A DNA stretch of 64,000 nt from Karstenula rhodostoma CBS 690.94 (lineage: Eukaryota > Ascomycota > Dothideomycetes > Pleosporales > Didymosphaeriaceae), in assembly GCA_010093485.1 (NCBI GenBank), contig MU001503.1, forward strand, positions 8,224 to 72,223, read 5' to 3'. Positions within the stretch are counted from its first letter, which is position 1; every line of letters begins with the position of its first letter. Below are positions 12,325 to 24,741 of this stretch, one piece after another. Made by a program: the position numbers and the translations under genes. The notes under the pieces are model-generated. The model was given only the letters and a program-made list of their open reading frames with translations. It made no database searches and was not told the origin of the DNA.

Positions 12325-13161
12325 GCTGCTGGTAGTTGCTTGTTCAGGGAAGCCGAGGTTTCCTTAGCGAAGAAGACAGGAAATTGAGACATGCGATAAG
12401 TAACGCCGCTTATTTTGGGATTCGACGTCTCTCGACTAAGACGTTTGAGTACGAGATGCTACCTGACTCCCGGAAGGTACCTTGTCCATGAGCTCTCGAA
12501 CAGTTCGATATGATTTCGAGGCGCAGTAGAGGGAAAGCAGTACGAACACTTGGGAGAGAAAAGTGTTGGATCAGTCGCTTCCAGTCGTATGGACGTAATT
12601 AAAGTACTTGGCCAAAATTGCGTCAACGTTCCATACGGACGGGTCTGCACATGCTGCACTATTTCTGTATGAGGAGATCAGCGCACCATTTTCTGCAGAA
12701 ACACTGCTCCGTATTGACTATATCTCTTTGCGTCTGGCTGTGGACTCAGTATCACTTGAACTTATCATGCTGAATGGGACGTATTGCCCGTAAAGCAACG
12801 CCGGGAAAATGTCGATGTCGACAAGGTCTCTTGTCGAACAAAAGAATTGAGGACGTTCTAGACTCGCTTAGCCCCACTTCACATCCCGCATCCCACTATC
12901 TATACCTACGTCATACGCGAAACTGTTGAACAAGTGCAAGCCACTCTCAGACTCTGTTTCACAAACCGGATCTGCGATGGAGTGCGGGAGATAAACCTGC
13001 TTCGTGCACGTGGGGACGCACGGTCCTAACTGCTTCAGAATGACTGCACAATTCCCTCACGATGTACTTATAGCTGCGCTATACGTCACACCTGTTCGAC
13101 AATTTTAATTTCATTCATCCAGCGTTGTCAATACAGGATAGATTAATTTTCACTTTGCAAA
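12325..13161. other. Intergenic, no supported gene
   Basis: Only short open frames without recognisable domains. It includes the upstream region of the amylase gene, which is AT-rich just before its ATG. Confidence 0.5.
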
Positions 13162-14743
13162 ATGGGGAAAGAAGGTAAGAATTCCGCGCATGGCGATGGA
13201 ACGTGTTGAAAACTGACAGCAAGCAGATCGCACTCCTACGCCCGCAAACGCGACCCTCTTCCAGGCGTTCGAGTGGAATGTCCCTGCCGACCATGCACAT
13301 TGGAAGCGGCTCACAAAAGTCTTACCCGATCTCTCTTCCATCGGCTTGAGCTCGTTCTGGCTGCCGCCGGGCTGCAAGGCGGCATCCCATCAAGGCAACG
13401 GCTACGATATTTACGACCTATACGACCTAGGCGAGTTCGACCAGAAGGGCAAGCGGGCAACCAAATGGGGCACGAAAGAAGAATTGCTCGAGTTGAGCAA
13501 GCTTGCAAAGGAGAAGGGCGTAGGGCTACACTGGGACGCCGTGCTCAACCACAAGGCCGGTGCGGACAAGACCGAGAAATGCCGTGTCGTTGAAGTCGAC
13601 GAGACCGACCGCACAAAGGAGGTATCAGAGACATACGAGATCGAGGGATGGCTAGGCTTCGACTTCCCCGGCCGCGGCGACAAATACTCGAAGATGAAGT
13701 ACCACTGGGAGCACTTCTCCGGCACCGACTACAACCAGACCAACGAGAAGAAAGCCATCTACAAGATTCTGGGCGACAACAAGGGCTGGTCCCGCAGCGT
13801 CGACGAAGAGAACGGAAACGCAGACTACATGATGTTCGCCGACATCGACTACAGCCACCCAGAAGTCTCCGCCGACGTGAAGCACTGGGGCCCCTGGATC
13901 ACCAAGGAGGTCGGCCTCAGCGGGTTCCGCCTCGACGCCGTGCAGCACTTCAGCGAGCGCTTCACAAACGAGTGGGTCGACAACCTGCGCGATGAATGCG
14001 GTCACGACATCTTCATCGTCGGCGAGTTCTGGAACGGCGACGTCGACCAGATGATCCCCTGGCTCGAGGAAATGCACCACAGGTTCAGCCTCTACGACGC
14101 CCCGCTTGTGTACAACTTCAGCACCATCAGCACGTCCACGGGGGCTGATCTCCGCAAGGTCTTCGATGACACCCTCGTGCAGCGCTTCCCCGAGAAGGCG
14201 GTTACGGTGGTTATGAACCACGATACGCAGCCTGGATCCACGGTCGAGACGCACATCGAGGGCTGGTTCAAGCCGCTGGCGTACAGCCTCATCCTTCTGC
14301 GCGAGCAAGGCTATCCTTGCGTTTTCTACGGCGACATGTACGGTATGCAGGGCGACCGTGCGGAGCCGCCTTCCTGCGGCGGCAAGTTGGCCGACTTGGT
14401 GCTTGCGCGGAAACTATACGCATACGGGAGTCAGGATGACTACTATGATGACCCCAACTGCATTGGGTGGGTGCGCAGGGGCACGTGGGATCACCCCGCG
14501 GGGATGGCTGTGGTCATGAGCAACGAGGGCCCGGGGGAGATCAAGATGGCGGTGGGCGACATGCACAAGGGGCAGATATGGACGGATGTGTTGGGTTGGG
14601 AAGAGGGCGAGGTCAAGATCGATGAGGAGGGATATGGACTGTTCCCGTGCCCAGGCATAAGTGTGAGCGTTTGGGTGAGGAAAGATGCCAAGGGAAGGGA
14701 TCAGTTCCCTGTGAATCTCGATTCGAACATTTACGAGGAATAG
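13162..14743 (+). CDS. Cytosolic GH13 alpha-amylase
   Basis: Two exons, 13162-13174 and 13227-14743, with a 52-bp intron (GTAAGA donor, AAGCAG acceptor), give 509 residues. The start is a four-codon first exon; the second exon continues directly into the TIM-barrel. The four GH13 motifs are present: DAVLNH (about 108-113), GFRLDAVQH with nucleophile D241, IFIVGEFW with acid/base E271, and NHDT with D337. No signal peptide is visible, so it should act on internal glucans, like the intracellular GH13_5 enzymes of fungi and bacteria. Reaction: hydrolysis of internal alpha-1,4 links. The C-terminal beta domain ends in an acidic tail. Family assignment is firm; the exact substrate is inferred. Confidence 0.93.
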
Positions 14744-15277
14744 GGGCTTGGTCGGGGAGGTCATTTTGCTGGTTATTGGCGCATAGATACCTCATAGAAA
14801 GGTCGAACCGAGATAGACTAGAGACATATGTGGACAGCTAATACACGATCCCGGGCTACACTGCGCAACGAAAGACCTACTCGCCGCTCTTCAGAGGCAA
14901 ACGTAGATTGTCTATTGACGCTCCATAAGGGACCGAATGATATCTAATGCATGGGTTGACAGACTGCCGTTGAAACACTCGTCCTACAATGCCCGTAGAA
15001 CGCTCAGAAGACACCTGCAAGGCAGGAAGAGAATGCTCGCTCATAGCAATGTTTGACGCTTCGCTGAAACAAAAACAATCTGAGTGGTATAATGCTGAGC
15101 CGCAGTTACAGAAAGCTTCAGGAAATGGAACCGCAACGGAGAGAAACACATGCTAGACCGTAAGAACCGGAGAGTACGCCGACCTCGCCGCCGATAAGCA
15201 AGTGACTGGAATGAATCCGCATAATGAAAACTTTTTCGATGGGCTACCAATTTGTCGAACCAGGGTGCATTTGCCCC
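14744..15277. other. Intergenic between convergent genes
   Basis: Terminator region shared by the amylase (plus) and the MFS gene (minus). No gene supported. Confidence 0.5.
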
Positions 15278-17227
15278 TTAGTACTCGTAAGATTGTCGAG
15301 GCGGGGCAATGCTGCCGTAGCCTTGCTGCGGCTCATCCTCCTCGAGCAAGCTCTCCATGATGCTGCCCACATCAGTGTTGGTGACAGTCAACGCGTCATC
15401 GTCCATCAGCTTCTTCTGCATGCGGTACGTCTGCACCGTCACGTAAGTAACGAGTGCTACCCCGACGATGAAGGCAGCAGCGGCCAGGAAAACGTTGACT
15501 GGGACGGGATTGCCGTGGAAAGCTGTCTTCGTCAACGCGGCGATACCTGTCTGTGAAAGGTTGATCACGCCGGAAAGGAAAATGATAGTTCCGTAGACGC
15601 GGCCAAAGGTGGCATAGCCAAAGACCTTTGTGGCGTAATCTGACATGGCGGAGTAGTAAAGAGGGCGAAGAGCAACGAACAGGATGACGTTGAAATAACC
15701 CGCCCACACGGCAGCTATCGAGCCTATGACGCCAATGACCGTGATGATGACCAAAATGAGAAGCAGCACGCCAGGGACGCTCACATTGTCAAGCAGAATG
15801 CCGAGGAACGGCGTGCTGATCACGCCACCGAGTGGTAGGGCCCAGTCGAAGAATTCGTTGATGCGAGTTGCGAGCTCGATCGAACCCAGCATATAGAGAT
15901 ACTGCTCTCTAACTGTGGCAATGAAGTAGTTCATGCGAATCATTTGTAGGACCGTAAGAAGTGTCAGAAGATAGAACCAGGGGGTCCTCATCTGCTCGTT
16001 GGGAGGCTTGTTGTGCAGGGCACCCCAAACACCAGCTGCGTCTTGGCGATGCTCTTCCCTCTCTTCGAGCTTCCTTCGTCTATTCGGAGAGCCGACAAGC
16101 TTGTCGAGCTTTTGCTGTCGCTTCTTGCGGCGATTGCTTCGCATCTTGCGGCGTCTCCATATTTCGTCATCGGATAGCTCATCGTCTGATGAGTGCACGT
16201 CTCGCATTGCATCCTCAGCCTTCTCTAGTTTCTGCTGCAGCTGTCCTGGGGTTTTGTAGCTTTCAGTTGGCAAGAAAGTCAGCTGCGCAAGGAGGATTGC
16301 AAATGGCACGATTAGATAGGCGAGGAAGAAGTGCTGTGGTTTAAAAGCACGGTCGGTAGCGTCGTAGATCAATCGTGCAAACAAGAAAATGGCCGCTGAA
16401 GCATCGAAAGCACCCGTTACCAGTGCGACTGGGCACATATCAGCTATCTCGTGTAGAGTGCACCAAAGGTTGACTTACCGATAGTACCTGCATATTTTGG
16501 AAAGGCATTGGCGATCTGGAAAGAAGGCAGAAAGATAAAGTTACCCCCAAGCGCAAGGAAGAAGTTACCGATGATGTATCCGTCAAATTCGTCAATCTGG
16601 AAAGCCAGGCTCATGAGGATGCTGCCAGCAGCGAGACAGAAACATCCGAGAAAGAAACATGGTCTGGGACCATAGCGATCTAGTAAGGCGCCCACGGGCA
16701 GCGCAGAGAGATTCGCGGTCGTCGAGGCGAGCGAGAAGAAGAAGTTGAGTCGCAAGTCTTGTTCGAAGCATACTTCGACGCCCTTCTCCAGCTCTTCCGG
16801 GGTACAGAGTTCCTGGTAGACGCCTTCCTGAATTAGAATGGGCTTGAGTGCGGCAAATCCAAAGACGATGCCGCTTGCGAACCAACAGGCGAGCACTGTT
16901 GCGATTACCTGAGCTGTGTCATGGGTCAGCGTAGGTCTTGGTAGTGACGGATCGGGGAATTTTATACGAACCAATTCGCTTCGCGGTAGAAACGGTGTAC
17001 TGTGTCACACCGCCATAGTTTTCGACCGTCTCTTCCGGTGGCTTCAGGAAGTCGTAGCTGGCAAGACGGCGTATCGATTTGGTGCCGTCAAAGTCGCTGC
17101 CGAAGGAGAGTCGGCGCTCGGAACGGGCGACAGACTCTGCGCGCTCTAGCGGTGGAAGGAAGAGGTTGACCAACGCCTCCTCTCGATCCTGGCCTTCCAA
17201 TTGAGAGACATGCTGCACGAGAGACAT
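15278..17227 (-). CDS. Fmp42-like major facilitator superfamily protein
   Basis: Three exons on the minus strand, 17227-16972, 16913-16479 and 16428-15278, join in frame to 613 residues. Introns are 58 bp (GTTCGT...ACACAG) and 50 bp (GTAAGT...GCCCAG). A hydrophilic N-terminus of about 85 residues is followed by a first set of membrane helices (WFASGIVFGFAALKP; ALPVGALLDRYGPRP, the A-type MFS loop). A long charged cytosolic loop (basic stretch MRSNRRKKRQQKLDK) leads to a second helix set. Layout and conserved words match the Fmp42/YMR221C family of fungal membrane proteins, whose substrate is not established; related MFS proteins carry amino acids. The divergent promoter with the next gene is 958 bp. 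Confidence 0.8.
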
Positions 17228-18185
17228 GGAAGCTCAGCAGCAGAAAGAAGTGGCGCTGGATGCCGGCTGCGTGCAGGTGAAGTCGTCGTCGCAGAGTTTG
17301 AAAAAGGCGGCAGAGAGAAATTATATCGAGTAAAAGAACCTGGCCGGACCCTGGTTGGTCAATGAGTAAGGTAGCCCCGATCTCGGTCACGCGCAGGTCG
17401 ATCAAACGGATCCAGCGTGCGCGACCAACAGACGGGCATGTGATATTGCCAGGTTCCCTAAAGCGCTGCGGATGTGCTCCCACAGGATGCTGCAGTGGTG
17501 TGTTGTCTGCGCTGCTCGATTGTTCTCGAAAGTAAGTTGCAGCTATCGCTCCGAAACAGGGCCTGGAAGCGACACGCATTGACCAATGACGCTACGGCCA
17601 ACCGTCCGACCCCACACCGGCTCCCAAGTACAACACTCTCTGTATCCTCTCTGCATCTCCAATACATGCGTTGGGCGGTGCAATTGATTCGACCCGGCGA
17701 CCGTGCGCGATGTCGCAGCCATGCACTGCAGCGAATCCATGCACCGTGCTGATGACGCGCCAAATTGTTGCGATAAGACCCGTCGCATTGGTAGCAAATC
17801 TTAGGAAGGGGGACGGGCTATTGCTTCCGTACAGCCGTTCAAGCAAGCCGGGACGAACAGCAGGGGCTGGAAGGTCTGGATTACTTATTGTGGGTATGCA
17901 TGGCTCATCTAGACTCTTGGATTGAATCTGTAGGGTGAAGTAATCATGCACATGTACATCCTCGTCACGTACTGAACACTGTAGTCGCTTCTGCATCCTT
18001 GAATGGCTCCCCAACACCACCAAAAGTCCTTCCTCTTCTCAGTAGCAACCTGAATTCATCCATTGACTTCGCATAGCTGTACTTCACAGCCTTGCTCAGC
18101 AATGGCTGAAGGTTTGAAAAAGCGCGCCAGACGGCGACCAGCCCACTTTCCAAACCCAACCCAACGACACCGTCTATAGCAAACA
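17228..18185. promoter_or_regulatory. Divergent intergenic region
   Basis: Upstream of both the minus-strand MFS gene and the plus-strand coiled-coil gene. No defined binding site stands out. Confidence 0.35.
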
Positions 18186-19934
18186 ATGGCCTTTTTCAAA
18201 CAGTTCTTGCCAACTTTTGATGAGCCTCCCGATCCCCGGGGACCGCCCCCCCGGAATCAGCCAAACATACAGCTCGCGTCAAATAGCGATCGTGGGCCAC
18301 GTGTTACTTTGAGTCAACTTAGGCTGGCGCTGTACGATCCTGGGGACAATCCATTTAGCCCAGGAGCGCAAGATCCGGCGGCCAGTTTATTTAGAGCACC
18401 CGAGTTCGACATCTCTCCGAATGCGAGCACGGTCGAAGAGATCTTGCATGCAACAAAAGATTTTCTCGATGGCGAGATACTGGCGGAGCAAGAGCGTATG
18501 CGTGCGAAGCCAGAGTTCCTTTTCGAGAAGGTCATTCCCCATGCTAAAGGGAATGATTTGCCTCAGTTCAGCACAGCGGAGGAGTTGAGGAACGCTAACA
18601 ACGGAAGTGATCTTACAATACCAGTAAGGGACTTAGGAATGACTGTTGACAAAGACATGATGGAGCGGATACGAGCAGGGCAGGGCCCTCGGCCGTTCAA
18701 GGCAGAAGACCTGGTTGAGAGGCTGCGCCTTGAACCCAAAAAAATTCCGGGTACGGACAATGCTCCGTACACTGATGAGACCTACAATGAGCTCCTGGCC
18801 GTACTTCGAGCGTGGAACGCGCGTGTCGGAACTTATCCAGATCTTGATGTAGAGCGACAGGATCTGCTTGATACTTTCGAATCACGGTGTCAACTAATTG
18901 ATGGGGTGGAAAAGGGATACCAGAATGAGAGGCTTCTCGAGGAGCAATGCTTACGAATGCGTGAGGCCCTGCATGCGTACCGACCTGAACTGGAAAATTT
19001 CGAGGATCAGAACGTTTTCAGTCAGCTGATCGTCATGATTGCAAACCAGGGTATCGCCATTCCGGACCTGGACGATAATATTAGAGACCGCGCCATCGAA
19101 ACCCTTTTCAGAGAATTTCGCTCTAGGATATATCTCGGGGAGGAACATTCTGCAAGAAGAGACCGAATCAACTCAGAGAGCGAACGAGCAAAGCTTCAAG
19201 AAGATGACACTGAAGTGCTAGATTTGGCAGAAGAGAGGAAGCAGCTGGATAAGGAAAGCTGCAACGAAGCCTCGGAGAAAGTTCGGACCGCCATCAAGAT
19301 TGCCCGGAAGCGCCTGTGTGACAAGGTCCTGGAAGAATTACAGCCTTTAACGGAGCAGCAAGCAGGACAGAGATGGACGGCCTACAGTTTAGCAAAAGCC
19401 TCCACTTCGGTTCTAGCACAGAGCTGCATCGAAAGTAAGAACGCGATGGACGAAGTTCTCCAGACTCGGGTTCTCGATATCGATAACGCGTTGAAAAGTG
19501 CAATCGACCATCTGCGCAAGATGAACCGCCTGAGCAGTCACAACAACAGTCTCGTAATGAAACTTGCGGGACTTGATGTCCCGAAGGCCGAGCGAAAGGC
19601 AACCATGGAGCGACGGCGGAATGATCGTAGAACTCCATATATCATGATGGAGGTCGCAAATCAGAGCTCTCAGTTACCAGGGATGTCGCAGTGCGTCCTC
19701 ATGCAGATGGACGACATGGACGGCTCGTTGCATTGCGTCCTGGACGCTGTCAGGGCTAACTTTAACGCGCACGACACGCTATTGGCGAGAGTCGACGAGG
19801 ATGACCCCTACTTTATGGCCGAAACTTCGTATGTGGTCAAGAAGCACCAAGCAACGGTAAATGGCGGTAGAGGACAGGTTGTCGAGGCAGAAAGTGCGAT
19901 GGGCGACGTGGAGACCGCGCCTGGGGAGCGCTGA
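18186..19934 (+). CDS. Hypothetical coiled-coil protein, 582 residues
   Basis: A single uninterrupted frame from ATG 18186. The first 75 residues are proline-rich and disordered (FDEPPDPRGPPPRN). Most of the rest is predicted helix with acidic and basic heptads, for example ERAKLQEDDTEVLDLAEERK and the DEVLQTRVLDIDNALKSAID region. No signal peptide, membrane segment or catalytic motif is visible. I do not recognise the family; a structural or scaffold role is only a guess. Length, codon use and lack of stops support a real gene. Confidence 0.75.
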   Translation: MAFFKQFLPTFDEPPDPRGPPPRNQPNIQLASNSDRGPRVTLSQLRLALYDPGDNPFSPGAQDPAASLFRAPEFDISPNASTVEEILHATKDFLDGEILAEQERMRAKPEFLFEKVIPHAKGNDLPQFSTAEELRNANNGSDLTIPVRDLGMTVDKDMMERIRAGQGPRPFKAEDLVERLRLEPKKIPGTDNAPYTDETYNELLAVLRAWNARVGTYPDLDVERQDLLDTFESRCQLIDGVEKGYQNERLLEEQCLRMREALHAYRPELENFEDQNVFSQLIVMIANQGIAIPDLDDNIRDRAIETLFREFRSRIYLGEEHSARRDRINSESERAKLQEDDTEVLDLAEERKQLDKESCNEASEKVRTAIKIARKRLCDKVLEELQPLTEQQAGQRWTAYSLAKASTSVLAQSCIESKNAMDEVLQTRVLDIDNALKSAIDHLRKMNRLSSHNNSLVMKLAGLDVPKAERKATMERRRNDRRTPYIMMEVANQSSQLPGMSQCVLMQMDDMDGSLHCVLDAVRANFNAHDTLLARVDEDDPYFMAETSYVVKKHQATVNGGRGQVVEAESAMGDVETAPGER

Positions 19935-20438
19935 AGATAGTGAGAATGGTAGTTCCATAGCATCGAAATACTTTGTTGTACGCCGCAGTCGCAAATCGCA
20001 TTAAGGTTGGTATGCAGACGGAGCCGCATTCGTCATTCGTTTGGCGATGATGCCACGCATGTACCTACCTAGTTTCGGTGAGTTGTACGTGAGATGTCGA
20101 GTTGGCATCCATCGCGAGCAATTGGCCATGTGCTATCGCACGTCTTTGGGGGTGTTTTCTCGCGCAGCATCATAGTAGAGATGGCGATATCGAAGGGAGG
20201 ATGTCAGACATCGAGGGCGATGTTGTACCGAATCGCACGCGCTAGCAGCGCACTCCGTGAATGGTTCGCTCGCGGTTGGCCGGGCGTCGGAAGCATCGGG
20301 AATTCACGGGCGCGATCCGATCAGGCTTAGGGCCAATTAACAACTTTTCCTATCTGCTTCCATCCGCCAGCGCTGTCCTCCATCAACACCACACTCTCCA
20401 CTCCGTCTTTTCTTCTCCATCTCGCCGCCGTCGTCACA
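19935..20438 (+). promoter_or_regulatory. Promoter region of the phosphate carrier gene
   Basis: A CCAAT box lies at 20333-20337, about 100 bp before the ATG. It is followed by a pyrimidine-rich leader (about 20341-20435) and a good start context (GTCACAATG). This pattern is usual for highly expressed ascomycete housekeeping genes. Confidence 0.5.
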
Positions 20439-21619
20439 ATGTCTGCCCAGGCCCCCCCCACCTCCACCGGCTCCACCAAGCTCGATGCCATCAAGGCCAC
20501 GGCTGCCGCTGCCAACCCGGCCAACCCCAAGGGCCTCGACCTCTACTCGCGATTCGCTTTCGCCGGTGCCGTCTGCTGTGCCGTCACCCACGGTGGCTTC
20601 ACCCCCGTCGATGTGTACGTGATCCGCGCCGATGCCGCGCCCGCGCGAGCGCCAATGGCTGCTCGTCGAGTTGCGTCTGTCGCGATAGCAGGCCCAACAG
20701 CTAACATTGTCGCAGCGTCAAGACCAGGATACAGCTTGACCCCGCGACCTACAACAAGGGCCTAGTCGGCAGCGCCAGGCAGATTCTCGCCAAGGAGGGT
20801 TTCGGCGCTCTCTGGACCGGTGTCGGCCCTACCTTCGCTGGTTACTTCCTCCAGGGTGCCTTCAAGTTCGGCGGATACGAGTTCTTCAAGCAGCAGTGCA
20901 TCAACCAGTTCGGCTATGAGACTGCCTCCAACAACCGCACTGCCGTCTACCTGGCCTCTGCCGCTAGCGCCGAGTTCTTCGCTGATATCGCACTCTGCCC
21001 GCTCGAGGCCACCCGTATCCGTCTCGTCTCCCAGCCCACCTTTGCCAACGGCCTCGTCGGTGGTTTCTCCAAGATCTTGAAGCAGGAGGGTGTCGGCGCT
21101 TTCTACTCTGGTTTCGGACCCATTCTGTTCAAGCAGTATGTAACCTCGTTTGTGCGCATATACCAAATCTGACGATCTGCAGGGTTCCCTACACCATGGC
21201 CAAGTTCGTCGTCTTCGAGAAGGTCTCTGAGATCGTCTACCAGTCCGTCGACAAGAGCACCGCCTCCAGCGGCATGCAGACCACCATCAACCTTGGCTCC
21301 GGTCTTATCGCCGGTTTCGCTGCCGCCATCATCTCCCAGCCTGCCGACACCATGCTCTCCAAGATCAACAAGACCCAGGGTCTCCCTGGAGAGGGCACTA
21401 TGTCCCGTCTCGTCAAGATTGCTGGTGAGCTCGGTCTCCGTGGCTCCTTCGGTGGTATCGGTGCCCGTCTCTTCATGGTTGGTGGTATCACCGCCGGTCA
21501 GTTCGCCATTTACGGTGACATCAAGAAGGTATGCAAACCCGGTTGAACTTGAATCAAACGACCGTCGCTAATATACGCAGGCGCTTGGGGCGACCGGAGG
21601 TGTAGAAATCTCGAAATAG
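20439..21619 (+). CDS. MIR1: Mitochondrial phosphate carrier
   Basis: Four exons (20439-20614, 20716-21135, 21183-21528, 21581-21619) join in frame to 326 residues. Introns have GTACGT, GTATGT and GTATGC donors and CAG acceptors. Three mitochondrial carrier repeats are visible with P-x-[DE] signatures: [14 protein letters not shown] (the first valine codon is split by intron 1), [14 protein letters not shown], and [12 protein letters not shown]. The words [14 protein letters not shown] and [12 protein letters not shown] are typical of Mir1. It imports phosphate with protons across the inner mitochondrial membrane for ATP synthesis. The last exon encodes only 12 residues. Identification is firm. 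Confidence 0.95.
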
Positions 21620-22580
21620 AGGGTGAGTTTGGTGCAGCGGAGGCAGCGATGATACCAAGACAGTCTTGAAGCTTTTTGCGGGCTTTGGAACAACGCCAAA
21701 AAGTAATGACCTGTCTTTGTACCTTTTTCTTGCATATGGATTGCATGGGTTTCTTCTTTAGCTTCATGTGTTTGCGTATATTTGCAGTCATAGATTTTCT
21801 GCGCTTCCGTTAGACGTCGGACAAACGGGCCGTGTAACAGTACCAGTGGTTGGGAACTAGCTGCACAATAGACAGAACTCCTTAATCCTTATACCTGAAT
21901 CTAACTAGCATTGAGCTGGGGGTTGAATTACCCAGGCTACCTTACGAACACGAGCGTATAGATCGCAACCCTGGAGGCGAAGTCGGGACAAAACGCGCTC
22001 GAGATCTCAGACAAGGCCCGTCGACCCGTTTACATTTCCAGAGACGTATTGTACATCAAGTTACTGTACGATGAGCTATTTAAGATTCGCGTTCCACATG
22101 CTTTGTCCTCCAAGTGAATCTAAACATTAGGAATTATGTGCGTGGTCCTCAACTGGACGCCTTTCAAACTGCTCTTCATCGACCCCTGTGGACGAAGGGC
22201 TGAAATTGTAACTATCAGCCTCCAAAACACATGTGTTTTCGCTGGGAGGCTGTCGACTGATAGGCATTCCAACGCGAAGATGGCTCCCTGGGCATCCGAG
22301 CGAACGTACCTCGAAATGGTCAAAAAGACAGAGCCTGGACGAAGCGCAATACAAGACCATTCCCCTCGCTGATCTGCGCCCTGTCTCGCTAGCCCTGGGA
22401 GACGTCCTGCACATCCTGATCGACCTTTGAATCGCTTGTTGAGCTGACATTTGTTGTTCGAAGGGTTTAGCTAAGCCGTGCACGGTGACTAGCCCGTGCA
22501 TGAGTTGATAAATAGCGCAGACGGCTCACTGAGAGCTTCCCCACCCACCCACCCGCCAACATCATATCTCTCCGGCCAGC
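21620..22580. other. Intergenic, no supported gene
   Basis: 3' flank of the phosphate carrier and 5' flank of the F-box-like gene. Short open frames only, none recognisable. The leader before 22581 contains CACCCACCCACC. Confidence 0.5.
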
Positions 22581-23594
22581 ATGACTGAGCGAGATGCACC
22601 AAAGGGAGATAGCGATACGTCTCATTGGTTTCGCCTACCCAAGGAACTCCGACTTATGGTCTACGCCTACTTGGCCTATCCCTATCGCAAAGATACGATT
22701 CTTATGCCTGCAGCGCCCTGTCCATGTATACCCTGCCGAAGCTGCAGGGGGGAAATCCCTGACTCCTGCATGTGCGTTTACTGCATGCGGGATAGAGTAG
22801 GAGGAACTATCAAACGACCGCCTGCACCAATCCCGCTCACCTTGATCACACCGTGCCAGTATCCTCAAGCAATCCTGACATGCCGCACCTTCTACACTGA
22901 GATTACAAGCTACATGGATTCCACAAAGCGTCCTGTTGACAGAGCTTACACGACACCGCGGGCCATCATCGATATCACCAACGTTGTCAATGACGACGAT
23001 GTAGTAGAATTGTTGGAGGACGTGCTTAATAGTCTGAATACCGCACGGAACTTCAGATGGGGCATCGATGGCGATGTGTACGACCCCGAAGATAACGGGA
23101 GTTGGAATTGCCTGCTTGATGAGTCGAGCATGGCGCACGCTCACCGCTTCATTAAAGCGAGCGGCAGGCATCTCTTCAACGTTGCCGCCGGGGCTTGGAT
23201 TGCATCTCACGACTACGACTATGTACGCGAGATGCGCGGCGAGTTGGTCCCCGAAAATTATGAGCAACGGGAGGAGCTTGTGCAACAGATACTGGCAGTA
23301 CCCCGTGGGCCTCACGACGGTCTCAATCTATTATTCCTCGGAAAAGAGTGGGATCCGGTGGGATATATGGATAGGTTGCTGAGCAAGTGGAAAATAACCA
23401 CATACAAGAGCAGAAATATGATTGACGTTCCGATTTACTTGTACCGTGAAACGGATGAGCCCATCAAGGCCATTGAGGGCCCGCGGGGTCTAAACGATTG
23501 GGAGGAAGGGTATGAAGAGTATTACGATGATGAAATTCAGCTCCAGGATATGGGTCAGATTAGCAGGGCAGATTGGCTAGAATATTGGGCATAG
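22581..23594 (+). CDS. F-box-like (2EXR-type) protein, 337 residues
   Basis: Single exon from ATG 22581. The N-terminal WFRLPKELRLMVYAYL has the L-P-x-E-[LI]-R-x-x-[VI]-[YW] pattern of fungal F-box-like/2EXR proteins, which often act as substrate adaptors of SCF ubiquitin ligases. A cysteine-rich stretch follows at about 46-68 (PCPCIPCRSCRGEIPDSCMC), possibly metal-binding. The C-terminus is acidic (EGYEEYYDDEIQLQD). This type of gene is numerous and fast-evolving in Pleosporales. Specific function unknown. Confidence 0.7.
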   Translation: MTERDAPKGDSDTSHWFRLPKELRLMVYAYLAYPYRKDTILMPAAPCPCIPCRSCRGEIPDSCMCVYCMRDRVGGTIKRPPAPIPLTLITPCQYPQAILTCRTFYTEITSYMDSTKRPVDRAYTTPRAIIDITNVVNDDDVVELLEDVLNSLNTARNFRWGIDGDVYDPEDNGSWNCLLDESSMAHAHRFIKASGRHLFNVAAGAWIASHDYDYVREMRGELVPENYEQREELVQQILAVPRGPHDGLNLLFLGKEWDPVGYMDRLLSKWKITTYKSRNMIDVPIYLYRETDEPIKAIEGPRGLNDWEEGYEEYYDDEIQLQDMGQISRADWLEYWA

Positions 23595-23869
23595 GATATA
23601 GACGCGCCTTCTTGTCCCCCCTCCGCTTTATTGATCTACCCCGCCTCATAGTGATTATGTACAATATATAGGATATGGAGAACGAGGGGAGTAAAGTAAA
23701 GGCCATTGTGTGAAGAGAAATAAGGATAAGAGGAATCAGGATAGAGTTATCATGTGTATGGGGTTCAAATACGATCACAAAAAAGTGCCCCCACCTAGCT
23801 AACAGCTTAAAGATAATGTAATAACAAAAGAGTCGTAACAAAAGCAAAAGGGGTTATTATAAGGGTTGT

Positions 23870-24625
23870 TATAAAAGAAACCAAGCTTATAGTCTTTCCT
23901 CAGTATAATATAACTATGATATCTACCTATTTCCTTGAAGTGTATCTGTTTCGCATGGTCTGATTCGATCGCACGAGCGTTTTCCGGGCCATATATCTGG
24001 TCCACTACAGGTAACGCCATTCCGAATATTTGATCGTGCTGCTTGAACCAGTTATACACTCGAACAACTGAATTTGTGAAGCCATGTATTCTTGATGTAA
24101 TTTGGGGTGCCCGTATTTAATACGATTACTGGCTCCCTCTTCAGCATCTTGATGATATCCACGACTGCCGGCTGTCAATTGTCGTCGCCGATATCGATGA
24201 CATCTTGGCGGTTGGGTCCATGCTTGATCGCTAAGGCACATTTACAGTTCTATAGGCCCATAAACTGTTAGCGTGTCATCGCGGAAATCTGCATAAACCG
24301 AGGGTATCTGAAGTCGCTAAGATCCTGTCATCTGCCTTATTAACTACGGTTCTCGTAGTCTGCTTGTGTCATTGCTGGACGTCCGCCGTTGGGCTCGTGC
24401 ACGCGATTGACATCGTCTTACTAAATTCAATCTCCATGAGGAATGTGGATCTATTATGGGTGAACAAGATGCCCGCGTTCTTTCGTGTGGTGGGGTAGAA
24501 TATGTTATCGTATAGTGAGCTATACGGATGGCATCGAACGAGAAGTCGGAGCGGTTATCCCTGAGAGGGTTGCTGCGGATGAAGGTCGATCGATCAGTAT
24601 CCGAGCGATATATCCGTGACTCAGG
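23870..24625 (-). pseudogene. Multiply frameshifted gene relic, unrecognised
   Basis: On the minus strand a series of short coding-like blocks succeed one another in different frames, each interrupted by stops or single-base shifts: RIYRSDTDRSTFIRSNPL (from about 24620), NAGILFTHNRSTFLMEIEF (about 24482-24425), NGGRPAMTQADY (about 24395), ILATSDTLGLCRFP (about 24325), QPAVVDIIKMLKREPVIVLN (about 24175), and YNWFKQHDQIFGMALPVVDQ (about 24062) running on to about 23884. The order is collinear, as expected of one decayed gene. I count at least two in-frame stops and four or more frame changes. The family cannot be named with confidence. Confidence 0.6.
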
Positions 24626-24741
24626 TGGAAAGGTTGGGGTTTGACAGTGTCATTCATATATACGTGAGAACAGACTTTGTAACACGTGGCAGTAGTGAAG
24701 ACGTGCGGGATGGTTTGATGTTCAACGTAAAAAGGAGAGTT

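Noticed and set aside
13652..14308. 218-codon minus-strand open frame
   Set aside because: It lies wholly inside the alpha-amylase exon on the opposite strand; its Val/Ala/Glu-rich product is a shadow of third-position GC bias.
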